Source: Sthenelais limicola
Taxonomy: Eukaryota > Annelida > Polychaeta > Phyllodocida > Sigalionidae
Length of the DNA: 64,000 nt
Assembly (NCBI GenBank): GCA_942159475.1
Contig: OW804094.1
Coordinates: 134,526,755-134,590,754, forward strand
Direction of reading: 5' to 3'
The notes below the pieces were generated by a model that saw only the letters and a list, made by a program, of their open reading frames with translations, searched no databases and was not told the origin of the DNA. Below, one piece after another: positions 1 to 12,800 of this stretch (position 1 is the first letter of the stretch; every line of letters begins with the position of its first letter). The translations under genes and the position numbers were made by a program.

Positions 1-2290
1 CATGACCACCATTATACCCTCTATGCTGCTCCATGACCCCAATGACACCCTCTAGGCTGCTCCATGACTCCAATGACACCCTCTAGGCTGCTCCATGGCC
101 CCCATCATACCCTCTAACTTACTCTATGACCCCAATGACACCCTCTATGCTGCTCCAGGACCACCATTATACCCTCTAGGCTGCTCCATGGATGACCCCA
201 ATTATTCCCTCTAGGCTGCTCCATGGATGACCCCAATTATACCCTCTATGTTGCTCCATGACCACCATTATACCCTCTATGCTGCTCAATGACCCCAATT
301 ATTTGTTGTTGTAACTTTTATTGCCAAACATTAAGAAATGGACGTCAGCGGAACTAAGCTCCCCATAGGTGGGAGGATTTCAAGCCCGACTGGTTGACAT
401 GGTTTTAGTGAGAGAACAATCCAATGCCGAGGCAACGCCCCATGCACTATATTATACCATCTATGCTGCTCCATGACCCCAATTATACCCTCTATGCTGC
501 TCCATGACCACCATTATACCCTCTATGCTGCTCCATGACCCCAATTATACCATCTATGCTGCTCCATGACCACCATTATACCCTCTATGCTGCTCCATAA
601 CCACCATTCACCCTCTATGAAGCTCTATGACCACCATTATATCCTCTATAGTACTCCATAGTTCCCATCATACCCTCTATACTCCTCCTAGGCCCCCATT
701 ATACACTCTATAATGCTCCATGATGCCTATTGTACTGTCTATAGTCCTCCATGATCCCTATCATTCCCACTATGTTACTGCATTGCCACAATTATACCCG
801 CCATGTTACTCCATAACCTCCATCATACCCTCTATGCTGCTCCATAACCATAACCATACCCTCTATGCTGCTCTATGGCCCCCATCATACCCTCTATGTT
901 ATTCCATGACCCCCATAATACCTGTTATATTGCTCCATGACCACCATCATACCCTCTATGTTACTTCATGACCCATATTATACCCTCTATGCTGCTCCAT
1001 GACCCCCATCATACTGTCTATGTTATTCCATGACCCCCCGAATACCCTTTATATGGCTCCATGACCCCTATCACACCCTCTCTGTTACTCCATGACCAAC
1101 ATTATACCCTCTATGCTGCTCCATGACCCCCCATTATACCCTCTACGATGCTCCATGATCCCCATCATACCCTTTATAGGGTTTCATAGCCCCAATTATA
1201 CCCTCTATGATGCTCTATAGCCACCATTATGTCCTCTATAGTGCTCCATAGCCCCCATCATACCCTCTATAGGGCTCCATAGCCCCAATTATATCCTTTA
1301 TGATGCTCTATGACCACCATTATATCCTCTATATTGCTCCATGGCCACCATATCATACCCACTATGATGCTCTATGACCACCACCATACCTTCTGTGCTG
1401 CCCCATGACCCCCATTATACCATCTATGCTGCTCCATCACCATCATTATACCCTCCATGACCCCCCCCCCCCCCCGCCATAATAATACATATATATATAA
1501 TTATTCCCTATAATAATTACAGAACAAACCATACCCTCTATAGTGCTCCATTACCACCATCATACTCTCTATAGGGCTCCATGTCACCCATTATGCCCTC
1601 TGTGCTGCTCCATGACCACCATTATGCCCTCTCTATGTTACTCCATAACACCCATTATACCTCTTTATATATATGTTATTCCATGGCCCCCATGATATCC
1701 TCTAGAGGGCTCCATAGCCCCAATTATACCCGCTATTGTGCTCCATGACCCCCATTATACCCTCCATTTTACCACATGACCCCCATTCATAACCCCTATG
1801 CTGCTCCATGACCCCATTATACCTTCTATGTTATTCCATGACCCCTATTATACCTTTTATATTGCTCCATGACCCCTATCATGCCCTCTACGATGCTCTC
1901 TATGTTACTCCTTGACTCCCATTATATCCCATACGTTGCTCCATGACCCCCATTATACCCTCTATGTTGCTCCATGACCCCCATTATATCCTCTATGTTG
2001 TTCCATGATCATCATTTTACCTTCCATGTTATTCCATGACCCCCATTATACCCTCTGTGCTGCCCCATGGCACCCATTACACCTTCTACACTGCTCCATG
2101 ACCATCATTTTAACCTCCATGTTACTCTTTGACCCCCATTAGAGCCTCTACGCTGCTCCATGGGCCCCATTATACCTTTTACACTGCTCCATGACCATCA
2201 GTTTACCCTCCATCTTACTCCATGACCCCCTTAATACCCTCTATGCTGACCCCATTATGTTGCTCCATGAGAACTATTAGACCCAGTGTC
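1..2290. repeat. ~31-bp degenerate minisatellite
   Basis: About 70 diverged head-to-tail copies of a unit close to CATGACCCCCATTATACCCT followed by CTATGTTGCTC (31 bases). Variants differ at the C tract and at the ATGCTGCT/ATGTTGCT part. Homopolymer C runs occur near 1462-1476 and 2349-2362. The short open frame at 720-971 is a by-product of the repeat and has no coding character. The array is interrupted at about 301-450 by unrelated sequence. Confidence 0.95.
301..450. other. non-repeat insertion in the minisatellite
   Basis: About 150 bases with no resemblance to the 31-bp unit break the array, starting in ATTTGTTGTTGTAAC and ending before CACTATATTATACC. It could be a short interspersed element or original unique sequence flanked by array expansion. 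I see no A/B boxes or terminal repeats that would decide. Confidence 0.4.
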
Positions 2291-2556
2291 CACTAAGGAG
2301 ATGCCACTGGCGGCCTCATGGGAAGTGCTATAGTACCACATGAATAAACCCCCCCCCCCCCCAATCCTCCTGCTATACTATCTATGTTGCTTTATGGTCC
2401 ATAAATATACTATGATACCCTCCATATTGTTACCAATACAGAGCTCTTGATTAAGGGAACAATATTGAGTAAGTCACATATTCAATTCATGGCATCTGAA
2501 GATACAGTGCCAACTGAAACATGCCTAGTAGTAAAAATTAGACCTAAATTTCAGGT
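2291..2556. other. spacer between two repeat arrays
   Basis: About 265 bases with a C tract near 2349 and no recognisable gene or repeat. Confidence 0.4.
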
Positions 2557-3625
2557 TTGACCTTGGAAATTGTTACCTTGACCTTGACTAAGGTTATTGA
2601 CAGGGTATTTAACGAGAGGCCTTTTAGAGCCCTGTCATATGATTAAATTGTGTAATCTAGAGACAAATAGTTCTGGAGATACTTACTTAATACCACAATT
2701 TGGACCCAAATTTCATGTTTGACCTTGAAAATTATGACCTTGACCTTGACCAAGGTCATTGACAATATATCTAATGGAAGGCCTCTCAGAGCCCTATCAC
2801 ATGATTAAATTATGCACCCTACAGATAAATAGTTCCAGAGATAAATACCAAAAACTTCAATTAGTACCAAAATTTTATGTTTGACCTTGAAAATCGTGAC
2901 CTTAACCTTGACATATGACATTGACAAGATGTCTCATGGAAGGGCACTTAGAGCCCTATTACATGCTTTAAGTATGTAGCCTGGAAATAAATTGTTACAA
3001 AGATACGCATATCTATTACTGAAACTTAAACCAAAATTTGATGTTTGACCTTGGATTAGGTGACCTTGACCTTGACCACGGTCATTGACAAGATGTCCGA
3101 TGGAAGTGTTGCTAGTGTTCTATCACATGCATAAATTGTATACACAAGAGATTAATAGTTCCAAAGATACATACATAATACTCAAATTTGAACCAAAATT
3201 TGATGTTTGACCTTGAAAATGGTGACCTTGACCTTGACAAAGGTCAATTAAAAGATATATTATGAAAGTACACTTGGATCCCTTTCACATGTATAAATTG
3301 TGTAGCTTTGAAATAAATTGTTCAAAAGATATAGACTGCAGTATGTAATTTAGATTTACACAAAATTTAGCATAGAATGAAAAGTGAGGCTTGATTACCA
3401 TGGCAACAGACATTCCGATGATACCAAAAATGGGTTATTTTTCTTTCCCCTAATGTCAGTTATTATTTGTATGCATTAGGTTACCATTTTCTTCTATTGT
3501 CATATTTTCATAAGAGAAAATAGGATGTCACATCCCAGAATTTTGCTATTTTTACATTTCAAGGTCATATTTGGTGACCTTGACCTTGACCAAGGTCATT
3601 GATTTGAAAGGAAATGATAACCCTT
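2557..3625. repeat. ~162-bp satellite with TGACCTTGACC clusters
   Basis: The phrase TGACCTTGACCTTGACCAAGGTCATTGAC recurs in varying form near 2558, 2719, 2881, 3045 and 3208 (spacing about 161-164 bases), with a displaced copy near 3570. Between the clusters the units share phrases such as ATCACATG(A)TTAAATT and AGAAGGCCTCTTAGAGCCCT-like text. Each cluster carries several TGACCTTGA motifs, the complement of the TCAAGGTCA extended nuclear-receptor half-site. The two-sided palindrome TGACCTTGACCAAGGTCA is exact at about 2735 and again near 3585. Confidence 0.85.
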
Positions 3626-3895
3626 AGATACAACATTGCTATTCCCAAGTTTGGTCACAATACTGATAAAAGTGTAGAAATGGGACACTAAAAACCTATT
3701 TTTTGCTAAAATACAAGAAAATCACAAGTTTCCATGGAAACAGGCCATTTTGATAATGTTCGCCACCTTTTGGGCAATTTATTTCCTCAGATTCAGAAAA
3801 TTCATGAAATTCTACACAAAATACCTCAAATTTAGCTTGTTATACGGTGGGTAGGGGTTCCCTCCCAAATTTAGCCTCTGGCCGCTGTACTATAG

Positions 3896-6800
3896 GAAGA
3901 GGCAGACCAGTCTGAACATATTGCGCTGGCCACTGCTCACAACGCCGTCATTCTTTGGAGTTGGAAGACGCTGGAAGTCGTATCCACTCAACACTCTGAG
4001 GAAAAGTGCATTTTGTATCCTTTCCGGAATATCAATCGTCAGTTTTTATATTTCTTGAGTTTGCATACAAAATGTCGTAGGTGTATATTCTGTTTCTGGT
4101 TCTCTGGTGAGTCATTGTTGCATACCCATTCGCTGACAGTCTTCAGTTGGGGGGGGGGGGGGGGAAGTGACCCTAACATGATGGTTTTTATTTTTTCGAG
4201 ATTTCGTTTAAAAAAATGAAAGACTTGCACAAGTCTACATATCACCTATGGATGTTCAATATATACATAAAAACGATCCACCCATTATGATTGTTTGCAT
4301 TAGACACAACGCTGGGATTGGATTTTAGAATTTCTTTATTTTTCTTTAAATTGCCTAAGTGCCAGGCTCTTAGAAACATTATTATTATTCTATTATCTCT
4401 ATTCATCTTTTTGAACTTATCTAAAAGTTTGTTATCAGATTATACTTAGTGAACTCCTATTTTGTAACCATATCAGCATGTTCTGAGAAAATTGTAATTG
4501 TTACAAAATGTTCTATGGCTGAATAAAAATCTTTATATACAATACCTTGACACGTTGAATAGATACTCGGCGTTACTAGTTGGTTCTACTTGGGATGACC
4601 TAGTGATTGTTGGAGGCACAGTCTTCAACCAAATAGTTATATGGGCCGCTTGCGGACGACTGAACTCTATCCAAAGGCAAGAAGTCTTCCAACGATTGGA
4701 CGGTCACCAGGTAAGAGCAGTATTGCTGTATTTAGTGTTATTTACTTGATTGTTCAGATCAATCCATTTAGAATTGACTCTTTCACGTAGCACTTCATTG
4801 TACATTAACCGGGTCAGGTGCAAAAACCTCACCCTGAGCCTATAACTCTTTGTGTCCACCCATCCTAAAAGAATAAAGTAAAAAGAAACGAAAGTTATAT
4901 CATGTTTCTATATTAAAGCATTTTAAAATATGACATTTAACTGTTCATACTTCAGTTTTATTGGTTATGGTCATCGTTTTAAGGAGCATGTAGATTATAG
5001 CAGGCTAGGTATTACATGTATTTGGTATTACTGAAGTGGAACGATACCGAAACGTTGATACAAATCACACTTTAAAATAATACTATAGAGCGATGCATGT
5101 AATTATTGTTGTCATTCCAGTATGCGTCGTATACATCGTATATTGCATTTCGTAATGGTTACATTGTCTGGAGCCTGAATGAAAATATCTTTAATAAAAT
5201 ATAATAACAAGGCAAAAATAAATCCAACAATTGTATAAAGGAAAACACAACAACCTCAAACTTCGGTAATTGCTGTTTTAATTGGGCGTGTATTGATACA
5301 TGGTTATTTTCCGTTGTAATACAATTCGAAGAATTTACGATTATTTTACTATTTGCCATTTTAATATCTTTATACTTTAACACAGGGAGTAATTTTCTCA
5401 CTAACGTTCAACCAAGCACTGGGTGAGCTGTGCTCTGTATCGGATGACAGGAGCATCAGGATATGGCGGGTCAGTGTGCAGGGTGGGACAACCCCTGGTC
5501 GGCTGGACGAGTGGCACAAGGCTGACTTTACACCGGTGCGTGTCATGTATGGTCACACTGCCAGGGTGTGGGATGCCTGCTATCTCGGCGATAAGATCGT
5601 CAGTATCGGGGAGGTTTGTTTGATTGATTGTTTCTATTTTGACCAGTATTACACCACACTAATGTTATTTTCAGCTGGAGTTTATAGCATACTACAAGTA
5701 ATTTCCGTTTAACTAACGAGTTGGTTGAAGGAGCTTGAATATTGCACGAGTTGTGTAGCAACAAGTGTAATATTCTAAGCGACTGAAACTAAGGAGTTAG
5801 TTAACAGATTTATTATACATGCTTTCAATCATGAAAATAGAAAGAAATCGAGTCATAAATTTGAATTTTACCGGTAATCTTATTTAAAAAAACCGATTGG
5901 TTCCATGACAACTCCACGTAAATCACTAGTGAAATACGCACTATGCATGAATCACTCTAGATACGTTGTTTTCAGAGCAATGCGTGTATAGTAAATAATA
6001 ATATACTTTCTTCTTTATATATTTCTACCGTACCTTTTATCTATCTATCTTTCGCATAAGCACTACACACTTATAACATTTTTAGTTTCCCCCCCCCCCC
6101 CCCCGATATATTATATACACAGTGACAATTTTGATGAAAATCTTTTGAATGAGTTTTGTGTATTCTGAGCACCGTACCTAATTACTTCTTTTCATTACAA
6201 TTCTATAATCCAGGACTCTACTTGTTCAGTATGGAGCTCCTCTGGGGACGTGATAAAGAAATTTAAGGGCCACAAGGTAGGGACTTTTTAGAAGAAGTTT
6301 TGCCACGTTTGAATATGATCCCTGATGATTATTGATATTTCTTTACATTCTCAATGTTTTATTTATATAAATCTTAAAATGTTTTCCTCAATTGATTTTA
6401 AATTCATAGAGACATAGTTGTCATTTATTCCCCGTGATTTATGCTTTTGATTTCTAGTTAGTAAAACCATGTCTCTGTAATGTTTTTTTTTGTTTTTTTT
6501 TTCATTAAAAAACATGTCTCTGTAATGTTTTTTTATGAACAGAAATTAACATAAATCTTGTCAGTAAACCATGTTTCTCTGTGATAGGTTTTTAAAACCT
6601 ATATAATATAATATATGATATAAAATTTATATTAGCCGAAATTAATAAAAATCTTTTTTTAAAATTACGTTTTCCCCCTTTGATTATAAATTAATAGATT
6701 GCTTAGAAAAGTAATTGCCGTTTATTCCCCATTATTTGTGGTTTTGACTTTCTTGTAAGTAAATCATGTCTATGTGATAGGCTTTGTATTAACAGAAATT

Positions 6801-9800
6801 AAAATAGCTTTGCACTGGTTTTAGGGCAAAAGTATATGGAGTCTTGCCGTCAATGAGGAATTGAAACTGATCGCAACCGGTGGAGGAGACACCTCTATAC
6901 GCCTATGGGGACTGGCTGATTCTAACGCTGACTCCAGTATTAAAATCACCCAACTGTCCCCTCCAGAGCATCTGGTAATTACCTATTATTGTTATAGAAT
7001 AGAATAGAAAAATCTTTTATTCATCAAAATTCAAAGGGTTTACATTTAAGTTGACGAACAGGTCGACACTATTGTATAGGAGCTATCATATGAATGACCA
7101 CACGAATCCGTTTCCATCTTCTACATGTTGATTCTGTATACATATATATACTAGTATTAAGCAAGACCAGGGCTGATATGCAGATGAGAGAGTAGCGTCC
7201 CTAGAATACGGGGTGGGGGATACTACCCAAACCCAATATCCATATCAATATATGACATTATCTTAACTAAGTTCAATTCAATCTTCCCAAATCTTCTCAT
7301 GTCGTCCTATAAAAAGTTTAAATTTGATTCAACTGGGAACTAGTGTGAATATTTCATTCTGTTCTAATGACCGGAATTTAACATAATTGCTGCTACGATC
7401 TATAGGGAAGGCAATGGTTTTTAAACGAGTAATTGTTATGTGATCCCCTAGCCCCCTGGCGGACAAGGGTAAGACACGAGAGTGTCGTGACTTAGGTAAA
7501 TGAGGCACGCAACGCGTGGTTGATATATTTGGGTAATAAAGGACAGCACCGGTGATAGTCAAGGCTTTATCATAATCACAAAAAAATGTTGCGTCGGTAG
7601 ATTGGCAAAAAATGGTTCATAAAGAAAAATGTTTGGTACTCATTAATCCATATGACGGTTAATATATGTATGTATTGTTCAGATGCAGACAGGAACTAAT
7701 GGCATTCTACCAAAAGTCACGCGACTTATCGACCAATCCGCTGTTCTGATTATATCTGACGAGGGGTAAGTTTTAACCAGCCATTTTAAGTCGAGCATTA
7801 CACCACCCCCTGTGTATTTTACTTTATTTGAAGAGTTTCCATAAGTCCAAGTAGAAAGATCTTGCTTTGAATCCAGAGAATGTTTGTTATAATGATCATT
7901 ACACATCATGTTTCCTCAGTGGTAGCACTGTCTAGTATGGCTTTATCTTATTTTCAGAGTTTTTTTGTTTTTTTTTATTTTTTTTTTTATAAAACATTGA
8001 TTTTATTTCTGTTGTCGTGCGTTCTGGGCTTCTACATTTCTAACGCATGCGGGACGCAATGGAGGCTTCGTATTGACCATGCTTATTTTGTTTTAAGAAC
8101 TTTGTCCTCTCTTTATTTTCAGAGTTCTTTATAAATATAGTATAGATGATGGTGGGTGGACGACTTTGATGTCTGATATTGCATACAAGTCATATAGTTT
8201 ATTGGAAGTGTCGCCGAATAGCTCACTGATAGCAGTGGGCAACATCTATGGTCAAGTCAGGCTTATCTCCTCAAGTAAGATATTGAATTTTGTAACAAGA
8301 ACAAGTAAGAATTCGTCGTCATTTTAATTTATTCTTAACAGACAGTCTATCATTCCTGAAATTCTTTCATAAACCTGCTTATTTTGTTAAGCCGCATTAT
8401 TTTGTTAAGCCGCATGGCCCTATGCCTTGATTTGACCTCATTGGTATTGACCCTCACGATTAAAACATTATTATGGAATACATTTTGACGGTGAATAAGA
8501 TTATTGTCCATTAGGGTAATCCAATTGAGAAAAGTCCCATATTGTGTATGTCCTAAATAGCCCAAAATACTCTGTACATTTAGTCATTCAACAGCATATA
8601 TTTCAAGCCTGAGCTACTTATAAAACATTCTTTCAGCTTGTTCCAAAAGGCTTTGATATTGAGCTTCTTGTCATACGAAATAATTAAACCCTCTGATGAA
8701 ACCAGAACTATAGGTGAAACGCGTAAAGGTCGCGAAATGAAATGCTACACAGAATCTAACGCGAGGTGTTTTCAATTGAGTTCTCAATTATTTCAACTGT
8801 AGCTTCTTTCTTTCACTTGAAGTGTTGAATTATGGCAATATATATCAATATGTATTTATATCAGAGAAGTATCGAGGAGAATAATAATGTCCTGGGGTGA
8901 CTGATGGTGTCGATTTATTTTTATTTTTAGAAGGAATCAGTGCGTTTCATTGTTACGATGGAAAGGTGTTCAGTATGATATGGCTCGACAAAGATGCACT
9001 TTTGACTACGGGGCCTAATGGAGCAATTGTAAGTTTCGCTTAAACCCATGTTTTTACTTTCCGATTTCTGTGTAGTGGTGAGTTTTGGTGCCTGTCGAAC
9101 AAACATATACATTGCTTTCCGCAACCAGACTGAATTTCCATAATTAAGGTGTTGTTAGTTTTTGTTAGTTAAAGTCACAACAATCTATAAGGGACTGTCC
9201 ATAATTAACCACTGGGGGAGGGAAAGTTGTATGACCCCCCCTTAAAGACTTGTGCAAAATCTTAAAGACTTGTGCAAAATTTCTTCCCCCCCCCCTGAAA
9301 GTTTGTGCAAAATTGTATGACCCCCTACATCGTTGTAGTTCTAAGCCTATGCAAAAAAAAGATGCCCCCTCACTTTTAGAGTCTGGACAAAAAAGTGGCC
9401 CCCTTTCAGAGTCTGTGCACAAAAAGGTGCCCCCCTAAGATTCTCCTCCCCCTAGTGATTAAAAATGAACAGTCCCTAATCAGAGTTTAATATGTTTTAT
9501 CTTTCAACTACCGATTCCTGGACTCGCTTGTTTTTATTCTAACATTTTGAACCATTTTAATTTAAGGATATATGGCAAGTCGAGGAAAACGCTAATGCAG
9601 TCACGATGGAGATCTCGACGAAATTCGTCTTGCCAGATGCCAAACAAAGATGGGTTTCTGCAGCAGCTTTCACTGCCAGTGGGGACCTTCTCGTGTGTGG
9701 GGACAGGGCAGGGTCAATACATGTCTATAGCGCAACGACAGAGGTAAACCCCTGTATATACTGGATCTTTATACTTTTTTGCGTCATACTGTCATACAAA

Positions 9801-12800
9801 CTTCACTCTTTACTTCATGTTATGATTACGTAACATTACCGTCATATTATGTCATAAATATTAATAATTCATAAACCCACCGGTCTCTGTGGTGCATGTG
9901 GTAGCGCGACGGACTCGAGATCGGGAGGTTGTGTGTTCGAACCCCACCAAGGTTGGGGAGTAACAGTTCACTGAACCCGCTCCCACCCAGAGCGTAGACG
10001 CCGTCTGTAGGCCTAATGGGAAGACCATGCCACCTGGTCAAGATTCAGTCACTCAACGACTGCTACCCTGTGAGAGCTACTACAGAATTAGGCCAGAGCC
10101 TATGGGTGATACTAGCTCTGCAGGTGTCCAGTAGCCCTGGGACTGATGAAAATCAGTATAAGTCAAACTAGGTCAGTAGGAGGAGACTCTAGCCGGCCTA
10201 GCTGACTGTCTGACAGAGAGCATGGGAACTGGCCCTGTCATGTATGTCACACGCCGAGAATATGGACCTCTACAGACAAGTTAGATACAGTAGTATAAAA
10301 AACACAAAAATAGGGTATCCCGAAGAATAAGAAGGGGATATCCAAGGAAAAAAAAAATAAAAAAAAATATAATTTGTAAACCCTTTTTGCATATATTAAT
10401 GGCATCTCACTAATATAATTATAACGGTATATCATTGCTATGGTATATTCACAGCATGATGCCTCAAGACATAATGAGTAGTTAACATGTCTTGTCCGTA
10501 ATGGAAATAATAAAAAAAAAACATAGTTCACTCGAGATATACTCTGTGCACGCGCACTCTATACCAGGGTAAGTAGTATAGTAAAATGTGTGTTTGTCTA
10601 AGGTATCACACATCAATCTCCATCATTGACTATCCATCCAATATCCCCATTATTTCTGTAAATATCAACCTCCACAATTTGCCCAAATGACAGTTATAAT
10701 ATTATATTGTTCAACACAAATCCACCTTCTTTCATTTATTGCTGCTGGCTAGCCGTAATTAATATTACTTCCCTTTATAATTATTGATTCCCTACGTTTA
10801 TTTTCGCATTGCTTTCTCCTGTGACAATGGTTTTCTTTCTCCCTAAGGGAAGGGAACCCATCCAAAGTTTCTGGAAGATCCATGGAAAAGCTGGGGTAAC
10901 TGACATACGTGCCGAGGACAAGTTTGTTTACACCGCTGGGCGAGATGGGCAATATCGACAGTTTGAATTAAATGAAGACCATTTGGATTTACTTCACAGT
11001 ACTAAGGTATTTTGTTATTCAACATTCCTATACAGCAAGACAACTATTTGTCAAAACCAGTGCTCACGGGGTGGACCATGTATTGGTGTGTCAAGCCCTT
11101 AAATGTATATGTCATCGATAGTATAGTTCAACTATATAATTTTTTTTTTTTTTTTCATTTTCAGGCCAATACATTAAATACAATTGACTATCTAATTAAA
11201 CCCTAACCACACTAATTAAACTCTGTCGACTGTCTCGATTGTGCATATAATTACTATCAAGTGCTAATTATTACATGCCACTATGTCTGATGGCAGCAAA
11301 TAAGATTTAGGTAGAGATAGTGGCATCGAGATATATCTATTATATGACAGATATAGTTTGCTGTTTGCCATTATAAAACAATTATTATGACAAAGGGCAA
11401 AACAAAAAGACCTGTTAAAAAACTTTATCTGCGATGTTAATATCATCGTTATTACAATTACATTAGACAAATACATTGGATTCGATTAGACAATTCTTTA
11501 TTTGCCTTCGTGATGATCGATACATTGACCACAAAAGTCGTGGTTTTCTCAAACAGGGGTCTTCCAGGCCGCGCCTATCGTCTTTCCTGGTCTTTATTAA
11601 ATTATTACTCAAATATAGCGAGTGTACCGTGTTCCTGTTAGGTGAAGAAACATGATAGAAAATTACAAACTTAGTAGAGAAAATTACAAACTTATTAGAA
11701 TTACAAAGTTCTGTCCTAAATAAGCAAATAATTGTTATTGAAAAGGAAGCAATTTATGTTTCTTCAGATGGTTGCTGTATACTGTTTGGTTGTTGGAAGT
11801 AAAATATTTATGATTAATTTATTTCAGGTGATGAAAGGTTTTGAATGGATTGCGCGGATGGCTGTCATGGATGGTGATGTTCACCTTATAGGATTTTATA
11901 CGGTTTGTTCGCTACTCTATTGCTTGAACCCATCTTACTTTATGGAGCAACATGATTTAATCGTTTTTTTTCCTACCTACCGCAAGCTTCGCATTATTTC
12001 TTTAAGCTTACAGACTTGGATTATGAAATCACATACTTTTCATTTTTTATGAGTGGACAATATCTGTATTGTTTTTATTCTGAGGCGAGTACAAATGTAC
12101 AAAAATATCTAGATTACTGTATGTTGTAACATAAAATGTAGAAGATAATTTAAGGGTGGTCTCCACTGGCTGCGGTAAGCCTTGCGATGGTGTTGTTCTG
12201 GTTCTGAAGGTGGAGAGGAATGACGAGATCCTGCCTACATGGTTCACTGGTCATGTAGGCAGGACCTCGCCACTCTTTACCATCACAACACCATTGCAAA
12301 GCTTACCGCAGCCAGTAGAGACCACCCTTTGAATAGCCTTATATAGGTTGTTGCGATTAAAATATAATTGTGTATTAAAGTGTATGAAATAAATTATGAC
12401 TTTGTTAAAATGTGACTATTATAGTATTATTACCTTTGATTCTCATGATGAAATGTATTACAGTACTGTGAAATTCTCGGGGGTCGCAGTTTTCATTGTG
12501 TATAACATTATATGTCAGAATCTGCGTAAATACTGCTCTTCTTTTTACACTATTTTTATTCTGGTAATTTGTACAAAGTGGTCTCGTTCATAAGAACGGT
12601 TTTCGTCGTACCTTATTCACAGTTCTATTTAAGTATCAGTAGTGGGTTCTAATTATAATCAAACTTACATAGGAGTTGATTTAACAGTTAACATTACATC
12701 AAGATATGGGTTATAACTTTAAATTGTTAAATTGATGAATGATGTAGCTAATGATGTGATGTGGAGATTGAATGATATTTACAGTCTGCTATAACAGGAC

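Noticed and set aside
720..971. 83-codon ORF in the minisatellite
   Set aside because: It is the translation of the 31-bp repeat; no domain, and its frame depends on repeat length.
9906..9960. possible tRNA gene
   Set aside because: A and B boxes are present but the acceptor and anticodon stems do not pair; it is a SINE head.
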